The notes under the pieces are model-generated. The model was not told the DNA's origin. It made no database searches and worked only from the letters and a program-made list of their open reading frames with translations. From Streptomyces albus subsp. albus (lineage in GTDB: Bacteria; Actinomycetota; Actinomycetes; Streptomycetales; Streptomycetaceae): a stretch of 20,459 nt of DNA. The stretch covers positions 1 through 20,459 of the forward strand of contig NZ_JODR01000046.1 of assembly GCF_000725885.1 (NCBI RefSeq). The letters run 5' to 3'. Below, one piece after another: positions 11,101 through 18,200 of this stretch. A program made the translations under genes and the position numbers. Numbering within the stretch: position 1 is the first letter of the stretch; each line of letters opens with the position of its first letter.

Positions 11101-11927
11101 GCGAGCAGGCCGACGCCCTCGGACCAGCCGGTGCCGTCGGCGCCGTCGGCGAACGACTTGCAGCGGCCGTCGGGGGCGAGTCCCCGGTGCCGGCTGAACT
11201 GTACGAAGGTGACCGGCGTGGACATCACGGTCACCCCGCCGGCGAGCGCCATCGTGCACTCCCCGGACCGCAGCGCCTGGCAGGCCAGGTGCAGGGCGAC
11301 CAGCGACGAGGAGCACGCCGTGTCCAGCGTCACCGCAGGCCCCTCGAAGCCGAAGGTGTAGGCGATCCGGCCGGAGGCGATGCTCGGCGAGCTGCCGTTG
11401 CCGATGTAGCCCTCCAGGCCCCGGGGCGGGCGCCGGCTGCGGGTGCCGTAGTCCTGGTACATGATGCCGACGTACACGCCCGTGCGACTGCCGCGCAGCG
11501 ACGTGGGGCTCACGCCGCCGCGCTCCAGCGCCTCCCAGGACGCCTCCAGCAGCAGCCGCTGCTGCGGATCGACGGCCAGTGCCTCACGCGGGCTCAGCCC
11601 GAACAGTTCGGGGTCGAACTCGGCGGCGTCGTACAGGAAGCCGCCCTGCGTGCAGTAGGTGGTGCCGGGCCGGTCGGGGTCCGGGTCGTACAGCGATGCC
11701 AGGTCCCAGCCGCGGTCGTCCGGGAAGTGCGAGACCGCGTCGGTGCCCGCCGACACGAGGTCCCACAGCTCCTCGGGCGAGGTGACACCGCCTGGCAGCC
11801 GGCAGCTCATGCCGACGATCGCGATCGGCTCCGAGTCCCTGGCCTCGTACTCGGTGAGCTTCTGCCGGGTGCGGTGCAGGTCGGCGGTCGCCCGCTTCAG
11901 GTATTCGCGCAGCCGCTCCTCGTTCAC
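1893..11927 (-). CDS. Modular type I polyketide synthase, complete, two modules: docking-(KS-AT-DH-KR-ACP)-(KS-AT-KR-ACP)-docking
   Basis: This is a complete 3344-residue bimodular PKS that accepts the chain from the upstream synthase and adds a malonate and then a methylmalonate unit. Domains: N-terminal docking 1-34, KS 35-460 (Cys205), AT 569-889 (GHSVG, HAFH), DH 922-1199, KR 1207-1612, ACP 1634-1704, KS 1733-2161 (Cys1908), AT 2262-2575 (GHSQG, YASH), dimerization element about 2627-2675, KR to about 3155, ACP 3184-3259, C-terminal docking to 3344. I chose the GTG at 11925-11927 because the product then begins [17 protein letters not shown], the usual start of this docking family, and an AAGGGGG stretch lies 6 bases upstream. 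The frame stays open upstream into gene 1, but that part is out of frame with the real KR/ACP there. The gene contains no TTA, CTA or TCA codons. It ends in TGA one base before the ATG of the next PKS gene. Confidence 0.97.
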   Translation of the reverse strand: MNEERLREYLKRATADLHRTRQKLTEYEARDSEPIAIVGMSCRLPGGVTSPEELWDLVSAGTDAVSHFPDDRGWDLASLYDPDPDRPGTTYCTQGGFLYDAAEFDPELFGLSPREALAVDPQQRLLLEASWEALERGGVSPTSLRGSRTGVYVGIMYQDYGTRSRRPPRGLEGYIGNGSSPSIASGRIAYTFGFEGPAVTLDTACSSSLVALHLACQALRSGECTMALAGGVTVMSTPVTFVQFSRHRGLAPDGRCKSFADGADGTGWSEGVGLLALERLSVARRNGHPVLAVIRGTAVNQDGASSGLTAPNGPSQQRVIRQALANAGLTPQDVDAVEAHGTGTTLGDPIEAQALLATYGQDRPADRPLWLGSLKSNLGHTQAAAGVAGVIKMVQALRHAALPKTLHVDRPSRHIDWSGGGLRLLTEARPWPAPTPDRPRRAGVSAFGVSGTNAHAILEQAPPPPGPEPAAEPSTGPVRTGAPARRLAAVPWVVSAKTADGLAGQARRLLSGVGSHTARDVGFSLATTRAALEHRAVVLGTDTGEMSAALAALADEAGGAPDVIEGRRLDGPVAFMFSGQGSQHAGMGRALYDAFPVFAQALDEVCAHFRPPADGPGVPLKQVMFEADGLLDRTEHTQPALFALEVALFRLLESWGLQPDHLIGHSVGELSAAHVAGALTLPDACRLVSARARLMQALPAGGAMVAVRATEAEVVPLLGPGVSVGAVNSAGSVVLSGDEDAVLRVAAEFPGRDTRRLTVSHAFHSHHMDGMLAEFRAVAESVEHHRPRIPVVSNLTGQLVEEFTADHWVRHVREPVRFADGIARLRALGTARFVELGPGGALCSAVADDVPAPCLVQPLLRKERPEPEALTAALARLWASGLSVDWPAFYEGTGARRVDLPTFAFRRRRLWLDVPLSRDGATGGHPVLDVGMARADTDGFVFGGELSAATHPWLADHRVAGRILVPGTAFLELALRVGGRIGCPRVDELVLAEPLVLDPADRISVQVVVGAADSFGNRTVTGYSRPCTGQDEIAGDQPWTQHFSGTLAARREQPEPGPTAWPPDGATPVDIGDLYDGLAAAGLEYGPLLRGLRAAWRLGDEIHAEVELPESQSVDAECFELHPALLDAALHAAALDAGTSPGAVPFTWTGVDVHSPGATALRVTLNPAAPHSLKLTATDPAGTPVVSVDSLLVRPLTGEPRTPARHRDALFRIEWQEVPARHAPATGPSDTLPEMVELPGGGDLPHEPYEAVREALHRTLALLQERLAAPAAPDGTPLVLRTRAAARLPGDSGDIDPVAAAVQGLVRSAQSENPDRFVLVDATDDATELPLAGLPADEPHLVLRDSRWYAPRLARLPGPAEEPPAGLDPQGTVLVTGATGRLGRAVCAHLVEQHGVRHLLLTSRSGPDAADAPELTALDADVRLAACDAADRDALAQLLADVPAEHPLTAVVHLAGILDDGIVQSLTPERIDAVLAPKVAGARNLHELTRDLDLSAFVLFASAAGTFGGPGQGNYAAANAYLDALAVQRRQAGLPGLSLAWGLWAGEDGMVGGISDLDLERAHGIGILSLDNADGLALFDTALRRPEANLVPAAFDFTPLRALDREQALPALLRGLVRRDKPAVPRRTAARPARMLDVVRARVAAVLRYPSPTAVDPAKAFSELGFDSLMAVELRNALGEQTGLRLPASVIFDQPTPAALAEHLEALTAAHDDRAASAPGAAPQAGAVPGQAASDDPIAIVSMACRLPGGVESPEDLWQLVLRGEDAIRPMPTDRGWDIDTLYDPDPDRPGTSYVREGGFLTGADRFDPAPFGISPREALAMDPQQRLLLESSWELFERAGIPARSLRGSRTGVFVGLMYTDYPMLLHGRDHDLDGHLGTGTAGSVASGRIAYTYGLEGPAVTVDTACSSSLVALHQAVAALRAGECSLAMAGGVTVMSTPDIFTEFSRQRGLAGDGRCKPFAQAADGTGWGEGLGLLLLERLSDARRNGHTVLGVVRGSAVNQDGASNGLSAPNGPSQQRVIRQALAGAGLTAADIDAVEAHGTGTPLGDPIEAQALLATYGRERSGGTPLLVGALKSNFGHTQAAAGVSGIIKTVMAMRHGVLPGIVHLDAPSSQVDWGSGAVRLLAGNEEWPHTGRPRRAAVSSFGISGTNAHVILEQAPDTAEPAAAHAPEETSRPPAAVAWTLSAPSAPDLRAQADRLLPAVEELEPADVGLTLATTRSAFEHRAVLVGADRAELIDGLRALAAGEPSGNAVEGVARPAARPVFVFPGQGSQWAGMAAELLDTAPPFAHSIARCEAALSEFVDWRLTDVLRGAPDAPGLDTDDVVQPVTFAVNVSLAELWRSHGVEPAAVVGHSQGEIAAACVAGALSLRDAARVVCLRSREIAALAGLGGLLSVAAPPARVEELLHRHEGRLHIGVVNSPRSVVVSGDADALRELTAECADHDIRAKRIPVNYASHSPHVDVVGARLLELLEPVTPLEPEVPFLSTVTGEWIDGPVCDAGYWFSNLRRPVRFADSVRTLVAQGFGPLIEVSAHPVLTGAVEETLADSGTGTPDGTALGTLRRSDGGPTRFLLSVGEAYAAGVDVDWHRVYEDTGARRVDLPPYAFQRRRFWPEFPPAAPQAADPAEAEFWRAVRSQDLDALVEHTGVDRRELEPALPALSRWHTARQLSTILDSWRYRIQWEPVPATPADTEQLTGTWLVLRRPGAHDSLAGQVTHALARAGAEVTALEVSADAPDDADRLAGQITEALRGRHLTGVLCLTGLDTTPHPEHPTVPAGLAACLAAARALTALDLGAPLWLATSRTVGCGPDDPPRDPAQALVWGTGLVLGLDQPRRWGGLIDLPAELDDDSARHLCTVLGGRTGEEQVAVRPTGLLARRLVRAPADGPVTPWQPRDTVVITGGTGAIGGHLARWAARSGAERVVLVSRRGQDADGMPDLFNELVELGADVVIAACDLADPDALGDLFAKIGSNGPPIRAVLHAAGTSGRRLPLDELTTGELAAVLTPKVTGTRNLAALVESLDLDAFVLFSSGAGIWGGAGRIGYAAANAYLDAFAAERRAAGLPVTSIAWGAWGGGGMVDADTAAQLGRLGNRQMPPDTAVAALADAVGRRDTNLLVADIGWQTFAPAYTAARSRPLLLGVPEARQALTEPDAATVGSGGRPEFVRELSALDDGERQRLMLDRLRREAAVALGHDSAAELQSDRSFRDLGFDSLTVVALRNRLTAITGLELPTTLVFDHPTFPDLARHLTSQLFAAEDENAALSPEEAATWSTLRSIPLSRLRETGLLDALLELAAAPQQGDAPEPDGETDAVGRVDDMNIADLVELALGTDNDAREN
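2150..6727 (-). other. PKS module D (complete): KS-AT(methylmalonyl)-KR(A-type)-ACP
   Basis: The KS Cys (DTACSSS) is at 6204-6206, with EAHGTGT and KSNFGHT. The AT serine (GHSQG) is at 4851-4853 and YASH is at 4542-4553, so methylmalonyl-CoA is expected. There is no DH; a dimerization element (EAEFWRAV onward, ending in DSWRYRIQW) precedes the KR. The KR has GGTGAIG, no LDD motif ([15 protein letters not shown] there), and Trp at 2802-2804 exactly eight residues before the catalytic Tyr at 2778-2780. That is the A-type fingerprint (W141/Y149). Position 146 is Arg, not His, which favours A1 over A2. An L-configured hydroxyl is expected. The ACP serine is at 2271-2273; the helix after it reads [12 protein letters not shown] where the other ACPs have AVELRN. 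The inferred unit is -CH(OH)-CH(CH3)-. Confidence 0.92.
6815..11826 (-). other. PKS module C (complete): KS-AT(malonyl)-DH-KR(B-type)-ACP
   Basis: The KS Cys (DTACSSS) is at 11313-11315, with EAHGTGT and KSNLGHT. The AT serine (GHSVG) is at 9930-9932 and HAFH is at 9636-9647, so malonyl-CoA is expected. The DH His is at 9057-9059 in [10 protein letters not shown] and its Asp is at 8547-8549 (LLDAALH). The third conserved DH segment reads YGPLLRGL in place of the common YGPxFQGL, so activity is likely but slightly less certain than in module B. The KR has GATGRLG, LDD at 7548-7556 (B-type), FASAAG in place of FSSxAG with the catalytic Ser kept, and Tyr at 7383-7385. The ACP serine is at 6924-6926. 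The inferred unit is a second trans -CH=CH-, conjugated with that of module B. Confidence 0.92.
11826..11927 (-). other. N-terminal docking coiled coil of gene 2
   Basis: About 34 residues starting [17 protein letters not shown], with heptad-like leucine spacing, run directly into the KS (EPIAIVGM). This is the typical class 1a N-terminal docking helix and matches the [11 protein letters not shown] tail of gene 1. Confidence 0.92.
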
Positions 11928-11989
11928 CGGATGCCCCCTTCTCCTACCGAACCGCATGGGCTCTGCACGACCTGCTTCTCCATTCGCGC
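11928..11989 (-). promoter_or_regulatory. Short gap between PKS genes 1 and 2 with ribosome binding site
   Basis: The gap is only 62 bases. A purine run (AAGGGGG on the coding strand, 11934-11940) lies 6 bases before the GTG start and decides the start choice; a GGAG at 11941-11944 is a little too far away. I see no convincing promoter or terminator hairpin, so co-transcription with gene 1 is the simplest reading. Confidence 0.7.
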
Positions 11990-12264
11990 TCAGGTGTCCA
12001 GCTCGTCGAGGAACCGGAAGATCTCGTCGTCGCTCGCCGCGTCCAGGTTGTCGATCACGGCGTCGTCCCCCGGCCCCCCGGGGGGCGGGGCGGTGGCCCC
12101 GGCCGCGTCCGGACCGGCCAGCTTGTCCAGCAGCGTCCGCAGCCGGTTCTCCAGCCGGCCGCGCAGTGCGTCGTCGGCGGCCAGGTCGGGCAGGTTGGCG
12201 TCGAGCTTCTCCAGTTCCGTGAGGACCGGGGCCAGGGCGCGTTCGCCGTCCGACGGGAAGACTT
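11990..12264 (-). other. C-terminal docking domain of gene 1
   Basis: After the last ACP comes a helical region ([14 protein letters not shown], then [12 protein letters not shown]), a proline/glycine linker, and the terminal helix [17 protein letters not shown]. The [11 protein letters not shown] end is the known signature of the common class 1a type C-terminal docking partner, which pairs with an N-terminal coiled coil of the kind found at the start of gene 2. This supports direct transfer from gene 1 to gene 2. Confidence 0.9.
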
Positions 12265-15200
12265 CGTGCAGATGGGTGGCGAGCGCGCCCGGGGTCGGGT
12301 GGTCGAACAGCACGGTCGCGGGCAGCGTGAGGCCGGTTTGTCTGCTCAGCCGGTTGCGCAGTTCGACGGCGCTGAGCGAGTCGAAGCCCAGGTCCAGGAA
12401 GCCCGCCTCCACGTCGACGAGTTCGGGGCCCTGGTAGGCCAGCACCAGGGCCGCCTCGCTGCGGACCAGGTCGAGCAGGGCCCGCTTGCGTTGCGCCCCG
12501 GCGAGCGCGACGAACCTGTCGGCGGGTGCGGCGGCCTTCGCCTCGGCGCTCGCGGCGGCGGGCCGGCCCCGGCCGCGCAGCAGCCCGCGCAGCATCGCCG
12601 GCACCTCGACGGCCTGGCCGGCGTCCTGGAGGCCGGCCAGGGAGAACCGGGCCGGCACCAGGACCGCCTCGTCGCGCCCGCAGGCGGCGTCGAACAGGTC
12701 CAGCGCCTCGGCCGTGGCCATCGGCACCAGGCCGCCCCGCGCGAACCGCGCGAAGTCCGCCGCCCCCAGCTTGCCGGTCATGGTACTCAGCTCGGCCCAC
12801 GGCCCCCAGCACAGCGAGACGGCGGACAGCCCCCGGGCCCGGCGGTGTCCGGCGAGCGCGTCGAGGAAGGCGTTGCCCGCGGCGTAGGCGGCCTGGCCCG
12901 CGCCGCCGAGCGTCGAGGCGACCGAGGAGAACAGCACGAAGGCGCTCAGGTCCTCGGACGCGGTCAGCTCGTGCAGGTTGAGCGCGGCATCGACCTTGGG
13001 CGCGAGCACGCCGTCGATCCGCTCGGGGGTCAGGGCGGTGATCACACCGTCGTCGACGACGCCCGCGGCGTGCACGACCGCGGTGAGTGGATGTTCGGCG
13101 GGGATTCCGGCGAGCAGACCTCTGAGCGCGTCGCGGTCCGCGGCGTCGCAGGCCGCGACAGTCACCTCGGCGCCCAGCGCGGCGAGTTCGTCGCACAGCC
13201 GGCCCGCTCCCGCCGCGTCCGGCCCGCTGCGGCTGACGAGCAGCAGATGCCGTACGCCGTGCTCGGTGACCAGGTGCCGGGCGAGGAGCCGGCCGAGCGT
13301 GCCGGTGCCGCCGGTGATCAGCGTGGTCCCGGCCGGGTTCCACCCGGGTGCGGCGCTGTCGGTCTCGGTGTCGGCGTGCACCCGGGCCAGCCGCGCGAGG
13401 CGTACGGTCCCGCCCCGCAGTGCCAGTTGGGGCTCGTCGCCCGCGACGGCGGCGGCCAGCGCGGCGGCCGTGGCCGTGCCGGGTGCACCGCCGTCCACGT
13501 CAAGCAGCGCGAAGCGGCCCGGGTTCTCGGTCATCGCCGCCCGGACCAGTCCGTGCACCGCGGCGCAGGGCAGGTCGGCGGGCTCGTCGCCGGAGCCGGC
13601 GGCCACCGCACCCCGGGTCACGAAGACCAGCCGCGATCCGGCGAACCGCTCGTCGGCGAGCCAGCCTTGCACCTGCTCCAGCGCCCAGTGGGCCGCCGAC
13701 CGCGTGGCGCGTGCCGGCTCGCCCGGGAAAGACGGCGCGACGACGAGCACCCGGTCGGGCACGGCCGCGGGGGCCTCGGACAGGTCGCGCAGCGTCGGGT
13801 GGGCGTCGAGCGTGACGACGCCGGAGAGCGCCGTCACCGCGTCGGGCGCCCCGTCCCCGACCAGTGCCCAGGTCAGGTGCCGCGGCAGCGGTGCCGCCGG
13901 GACGGGTGTCCACTCGGTGCGCAGCAGCGACTCGGTACGGGGCCGGCGCGGTGCGGCGCCGGCCCGCGGGCGGAACGCCAGCGACTCGGCGGACGCGACC
14001 GGTGTGCCGGCCGGGTCCCACACCTGGACGGACACCGCGCTCCCGGCGCTCCCGGCATTCCCGGCACTGCCCGGGTTGCCCGCGCCATCTGCGCTGTTCG
14101 CGCTGTACATGTTGTTCGTGTTGTCTGTGAGGTCGGCCAGTCGCACCCGCAGGTGGTCGGCGCCCGAGCTGTACAGGGCGACGTTCCGCCACGAGAACGG
14201 CATCACACCCTGCCCCTCGTCGCCGAGCGTGCCCACCGAGACGGCCTGCAAGGCGGCGTCGAGCAGCGCCGGGTGCAGCGCGAAGCCGGCCGGGTCCGTG
14301 CCGTCGGGCAGGGCCACCTCGGCGAAGACCTCCGAGCCGCGCCGCCAGGCGGCGGCAAGGCCCTGGAACGCCGGGCCGTAGTCGCTGCCCGTACCGGCCA
14401 GACGTGCGTAGAAGCCGTCGAGATCGACCGGCGCGGCACCCTCGGGCGGCCACACGCCGGGCGCTGGCTCACCGGACAGCGCCTCGGGCAGCAGGGTGCC
14501 GCTCGCGTGCTTCTGCCAGGTCGCGCCGTCCGCGCCGCCGTCGGGCTGGGAGTGGACCTCCAGCGTCCGGGCCCCGGCGTCGTCCGCGGCGCCCACCCGC
14601 ACCTGCACCTGCACCGCCGCGTGCTCGGGCAGGACCAGCGGTGCGTGCAGGGTCAGTTCGCCGACGCAGCGGCAGCCGACCTGGTCGCCGGCCCGGACGG
14701 CGAGTTCGAGGAACGCCGTGCCGGGCAGCACCACCGTGCCGTCCATGACGTGGTCGGCGAGCCAGGGGTGCCGGCGGGAGGAGAGCTGGGCCGTGAAGAG
14801 CACCCCGTCGTCGCCCGCGAGCTCTACGGCGGCTCCGAGCAGCGGGTGCCCGGCCGCCTCCAGCCCCGCGGCCCGCACGTCCCCTTCGGACGCCGGGGCG
14901 TCGATCCAGTAGCGCTGCCGCTGGAACGGGTAGGTGGGCAGCTCGGCGGGCTCGGCGGTGTCCGGCAGGAACGCCGCCCAGTCGCAGCTGCCGCCGTGCA
15001 CATACACCTGGGTCAGCGCGGCGAGGGCGGAGACGACCTCGTCCCGTCCGCGCCGCAGTGCGGGCACCACCACGCCGGGGGCGTCCTCGGCACGGCTGTC
15101 GGTGGCCATCGCGGCCAGTACGGCGTCGGGCCCCAGCTCCAGGAACCGGGTGACGCCCTCCTCGGTGAGGAACCGCACGCCGTCGGCGAACCGGACGGCG

Positions 15201-18200
15201 CCGCGCAGCTGGGTCACCCAGTACTCGGCCGTGCACAGCTGCCCGGCCGTGGCCGTCCGCCCCGTGACGTCGGACACCACGGGGATCGTCGGCGGAGACA
15301 TCGGGATGTCCCGGACGATCGCGGCGAAGTCCTCCAGCATCGCGTCCATATGAGGCGAGTGAAACGCATGACTGACCCGCAAATTCCTAGTCTTCCGGCC
15401 CAGTTCGGAGAAGTATGCGGACACGCGTTCGACTTCGGACGTGTCGCCGGACACCACCGTCGCCTGCGGACCGTTGACCGCGGCCACCGCGATCCGGTCC
15501 GCCAGCCCGTCGAGCAGCGGGAGCACCTCCTCCTCGGCGGCGGCCAGCGCGGCCATCGCACCATTGGCGGGCAGCCGCCCCATCAACCGGCCGCGCGCCG
15601 CCACCAGACGGCACGCGTCGGGCAACGTGAACACGCCTGCCAGGTGTGCGGCGGCCAGCTCGCCCACGGAGTGCCCGATCAGGTAGTCCGGGGTGACGCC
15701 CCACGACGCGAACAGCCGGAACAGCGCCACCTCGACGGCGAACAACGCCGGCTGGGTGTACTCCGTCCGGTCCAGCAGCCCGGCGTCCTCGCTGCCCTCC
15801 GCGGCGAACACGACCTCGCGCAGCGGCCTGCGCAGTTCCAGGTCCACGTGGGCGCAGACCTCGTCGAAAGCGTCCGCGTAGACCGGGAACGTCCGGTACA
15901 GCTCGCGGCCCATGCCGAGCCGCTGGGCGCCCTGCCCGGAGAACAGGAACGCGGTACGGCCACCGCTCGTGACGCCGGAGGCCGACGGTGCGCTCGCACG
16001 TCCGTCCAGCCAGCCGGTGAGCTGCTCCCGCAGTGCCTCACGGTCGGTGCCCCAGCACACCAGCCGGTGCTCGAAGCGGGAACGCGCCGCGAGAGCGCGG
16101 CCGACGGACGCGGCGTCGTACCCGGGCCGCCCGTCGAGCGCCCCGAGCAGGTTCTCGGCCTGCGCGGTCAACGCGGCGGACGTGCGTGCCGACAGCATCC
16201 ACGGCAGCCGGCCGGCACCGGCCGGGCCCGGCGCGCCGGACACGGACTGCCCGGCGCCCGTCCCGTTCCGCGCCGGAGCCTGTTCGAGGATCACGTGCAC
16301 GTTCGTGCCGCTCATGCCGAACGAGGACACCGCCGCCCTGCGGGGCGCATCGGCGTCGGGCCAGGCACGCTCCTTCGTGAGCAGCCGCACGGTGCCCGCC
16401 GACCAGTCCACATGCGGGGTGGGCTCGTCGGCGTGCAGGGTACGGGGCATGGTGCCGTGCTGCATCGCCAGCACGGACTTGATGACCCCGGCCACGCCCG
16501 AAGCTGCCTGGGTGTGGCCGATGTTCGACTTCACCGCGCCCAGCCACAGCGGCCGGTCCGCGGGCCGGTCCTGCCCGTAGGTGGCCAGCAGCGCCTCGGC
16601 CTCGATGGGGTCGCCCAGCGCGGTACCTGTGCCGTGCGCCTCCATCAGGTCCACGTCGGCGGTGCCCAGTTCCGCGTTGGCCAGCGCCTGGCGGATCACC
16701 CGCTGCTGGGCGAGACCGCTGGGCGCCGTCAGCCCGTTCGAGGCGCCGTCCTGATTGGCCGCGCTGCCCCGGACCACCGCCAGCACCCGGTGTCCGTTGC
16801 GCCGTGCGTCCGACAGCCGCTCCAGCAGGAGCATGCCGACGCCCTCGGCCCAGCCCGCCCCGTCGGCAGCTGCGGAGAACGCCTTGCACCGCCCGTCCGA
16901 GGAGAGCGCACCCTGCCGGCTGAACTCGATGAAAGAGTGCAGGGTCGAGATGACGGTCACCCCGCCGGCCAGCGCCATGGCGCACTCCCCGGACCGCACC
17001 GACTGGGCGGCCAGGTGCAGGGCCACCAGCGAGGACGAGCAGGCGGTGTCCACCGTGACCGCGGGTCCCTCCAGACCGAAGGTGTACGCCACCCGGCCGG
17101 ACGTCACACTCGCCGCACTGCCGGTGGCGAGCTGCCCCTCGAACTCGCCCGCCGACCCGCCGAGCCGCACCCCGTAGTCGTTGTAGTTCGCGCCCACGAA
17201 CACCCCGACGGGGCTGCCCTTGACCGTCGCCGGGTCGATCCCGGCACGTTCGAACGCCTCCCACGAGGTCTCCAGCAGCAGCCGGTGCTGCGGGTCGATG
17301 GCCGGCGCCACCCGCGGCGAGATGCCGAAGAACACCGGGTCGAAGGAGCCCACGTCGTGCAGGAAACCGCCGCCGCTGGAGTAGAACGTGCCCGGATGGT
17401 CCGGATCCGGGTGGTAGCTGCCGTCCAGGTCCCAGCCGCGGTCGGTGGGGAAAGCGGAAACCGCGTCCCGCCCCGCGGACAGCAGTTCCCAGAACTCCTC
17501 CGGGGAGCCCACCCCGCCGGGGAAGCGGCAGCTCATCGCGACGATGGCGACGGGGTCGTCGGCCGCTTCCCCGGTCGGCCCGCCCGCCGGCGCCGCAGCT
17601 TCCGCGACTGACGCGGCGGCCGTGCCGGACCGCTCGGCCGGCGCCCCGAAGAGCTGCTCGGCCAGATGCCCGGCCAGCCGGCTCGCGGTGTTGTGGTCGA
17701 ACACCACGGTGACCGGCAGCCGCAGGCCGGTGGCGGCGTTGAGGCGGTTGCGCAGTTCCACCGCGGTCAGCGAGTCGAAACCCAGGTCGCGCAGCGCCCG
17801 GTCGAGATCGACCGCGTCGGGCCCGGCCAGGCCGAGCACCGCGGCGGCCTGGCGGCGCACCAGCGTCAGCAACGCCTGCTGCCGCTCGGCCGGCGAACGC
17901 CCGGCGAGGTCGGCCGCGAAACCGCCGTCGGCCTGCTCCTCGTCCGGGGCCCGGCCCACCGCGGGACGGGCTTCCGGCAGCCCTTCGAGCACCCGCCCGG
18001 CGCGGCCGGGCGTGCAGGCAGGCCCGAACACCGCCCAGTCGATGTCGGCGACGACGAGGTGGGGCAGATCGTGGTCGACGGCCTGCCACATCGCCGACAG
18101 CGCCGCCTCCGGCTCCATCGCGACGATGCCGTTACGGCTCAGCCACTCGCCCGTCTCGCCGGTGGCGAGACCCACCCGGTCCCAGGCGCCCCAGGCCAGC

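Noticed and set aside
11925..11957. Alternative ATG start of gene 2 at 11957
   Set aside because: It would add [10 protein letters not shown] before the docking helix and lacks a well-spaced ribosome binding site; the GTG has a purine run at 6 bases.
12074..12085. A 12-bp GC palindrome (CCCCCCGGGGGG) as a possible terminator
   Set aside because: It lies inside the coding region of gene 1, where it encodes part of a Pro/Gly linker of the docking domain, and has no loop or T tract.
1611..12437. A plus-strand open frame of more than 10 kb, and other long plus-strand frames (for example 12266-17611)
   Set aside because: They are antisense shadows of the PKS genes: composition is dominated by Gly, Val, Ala, Gln and His, no domain motif is recognisable, and they are explained by the lack of TTA, CTA and TCA codons in the sense frame.
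11928..13343. Upstream extension of gene 2 to a start near 13343
   Set aside because: It would overlap the KR, ACP and docking domain of gene 1 in a different frame, and the translation there is Arg-rich with no motifs. The docking domain begins at the GTG at 11927.
14039..14128. The low-complexity DH stretch as a frameshift or sequencing error
   Set aside because: The stretch is a multiple of three, the frame and conserved DH residues continue normally on both sides, and the repeat period matches codon triplets.
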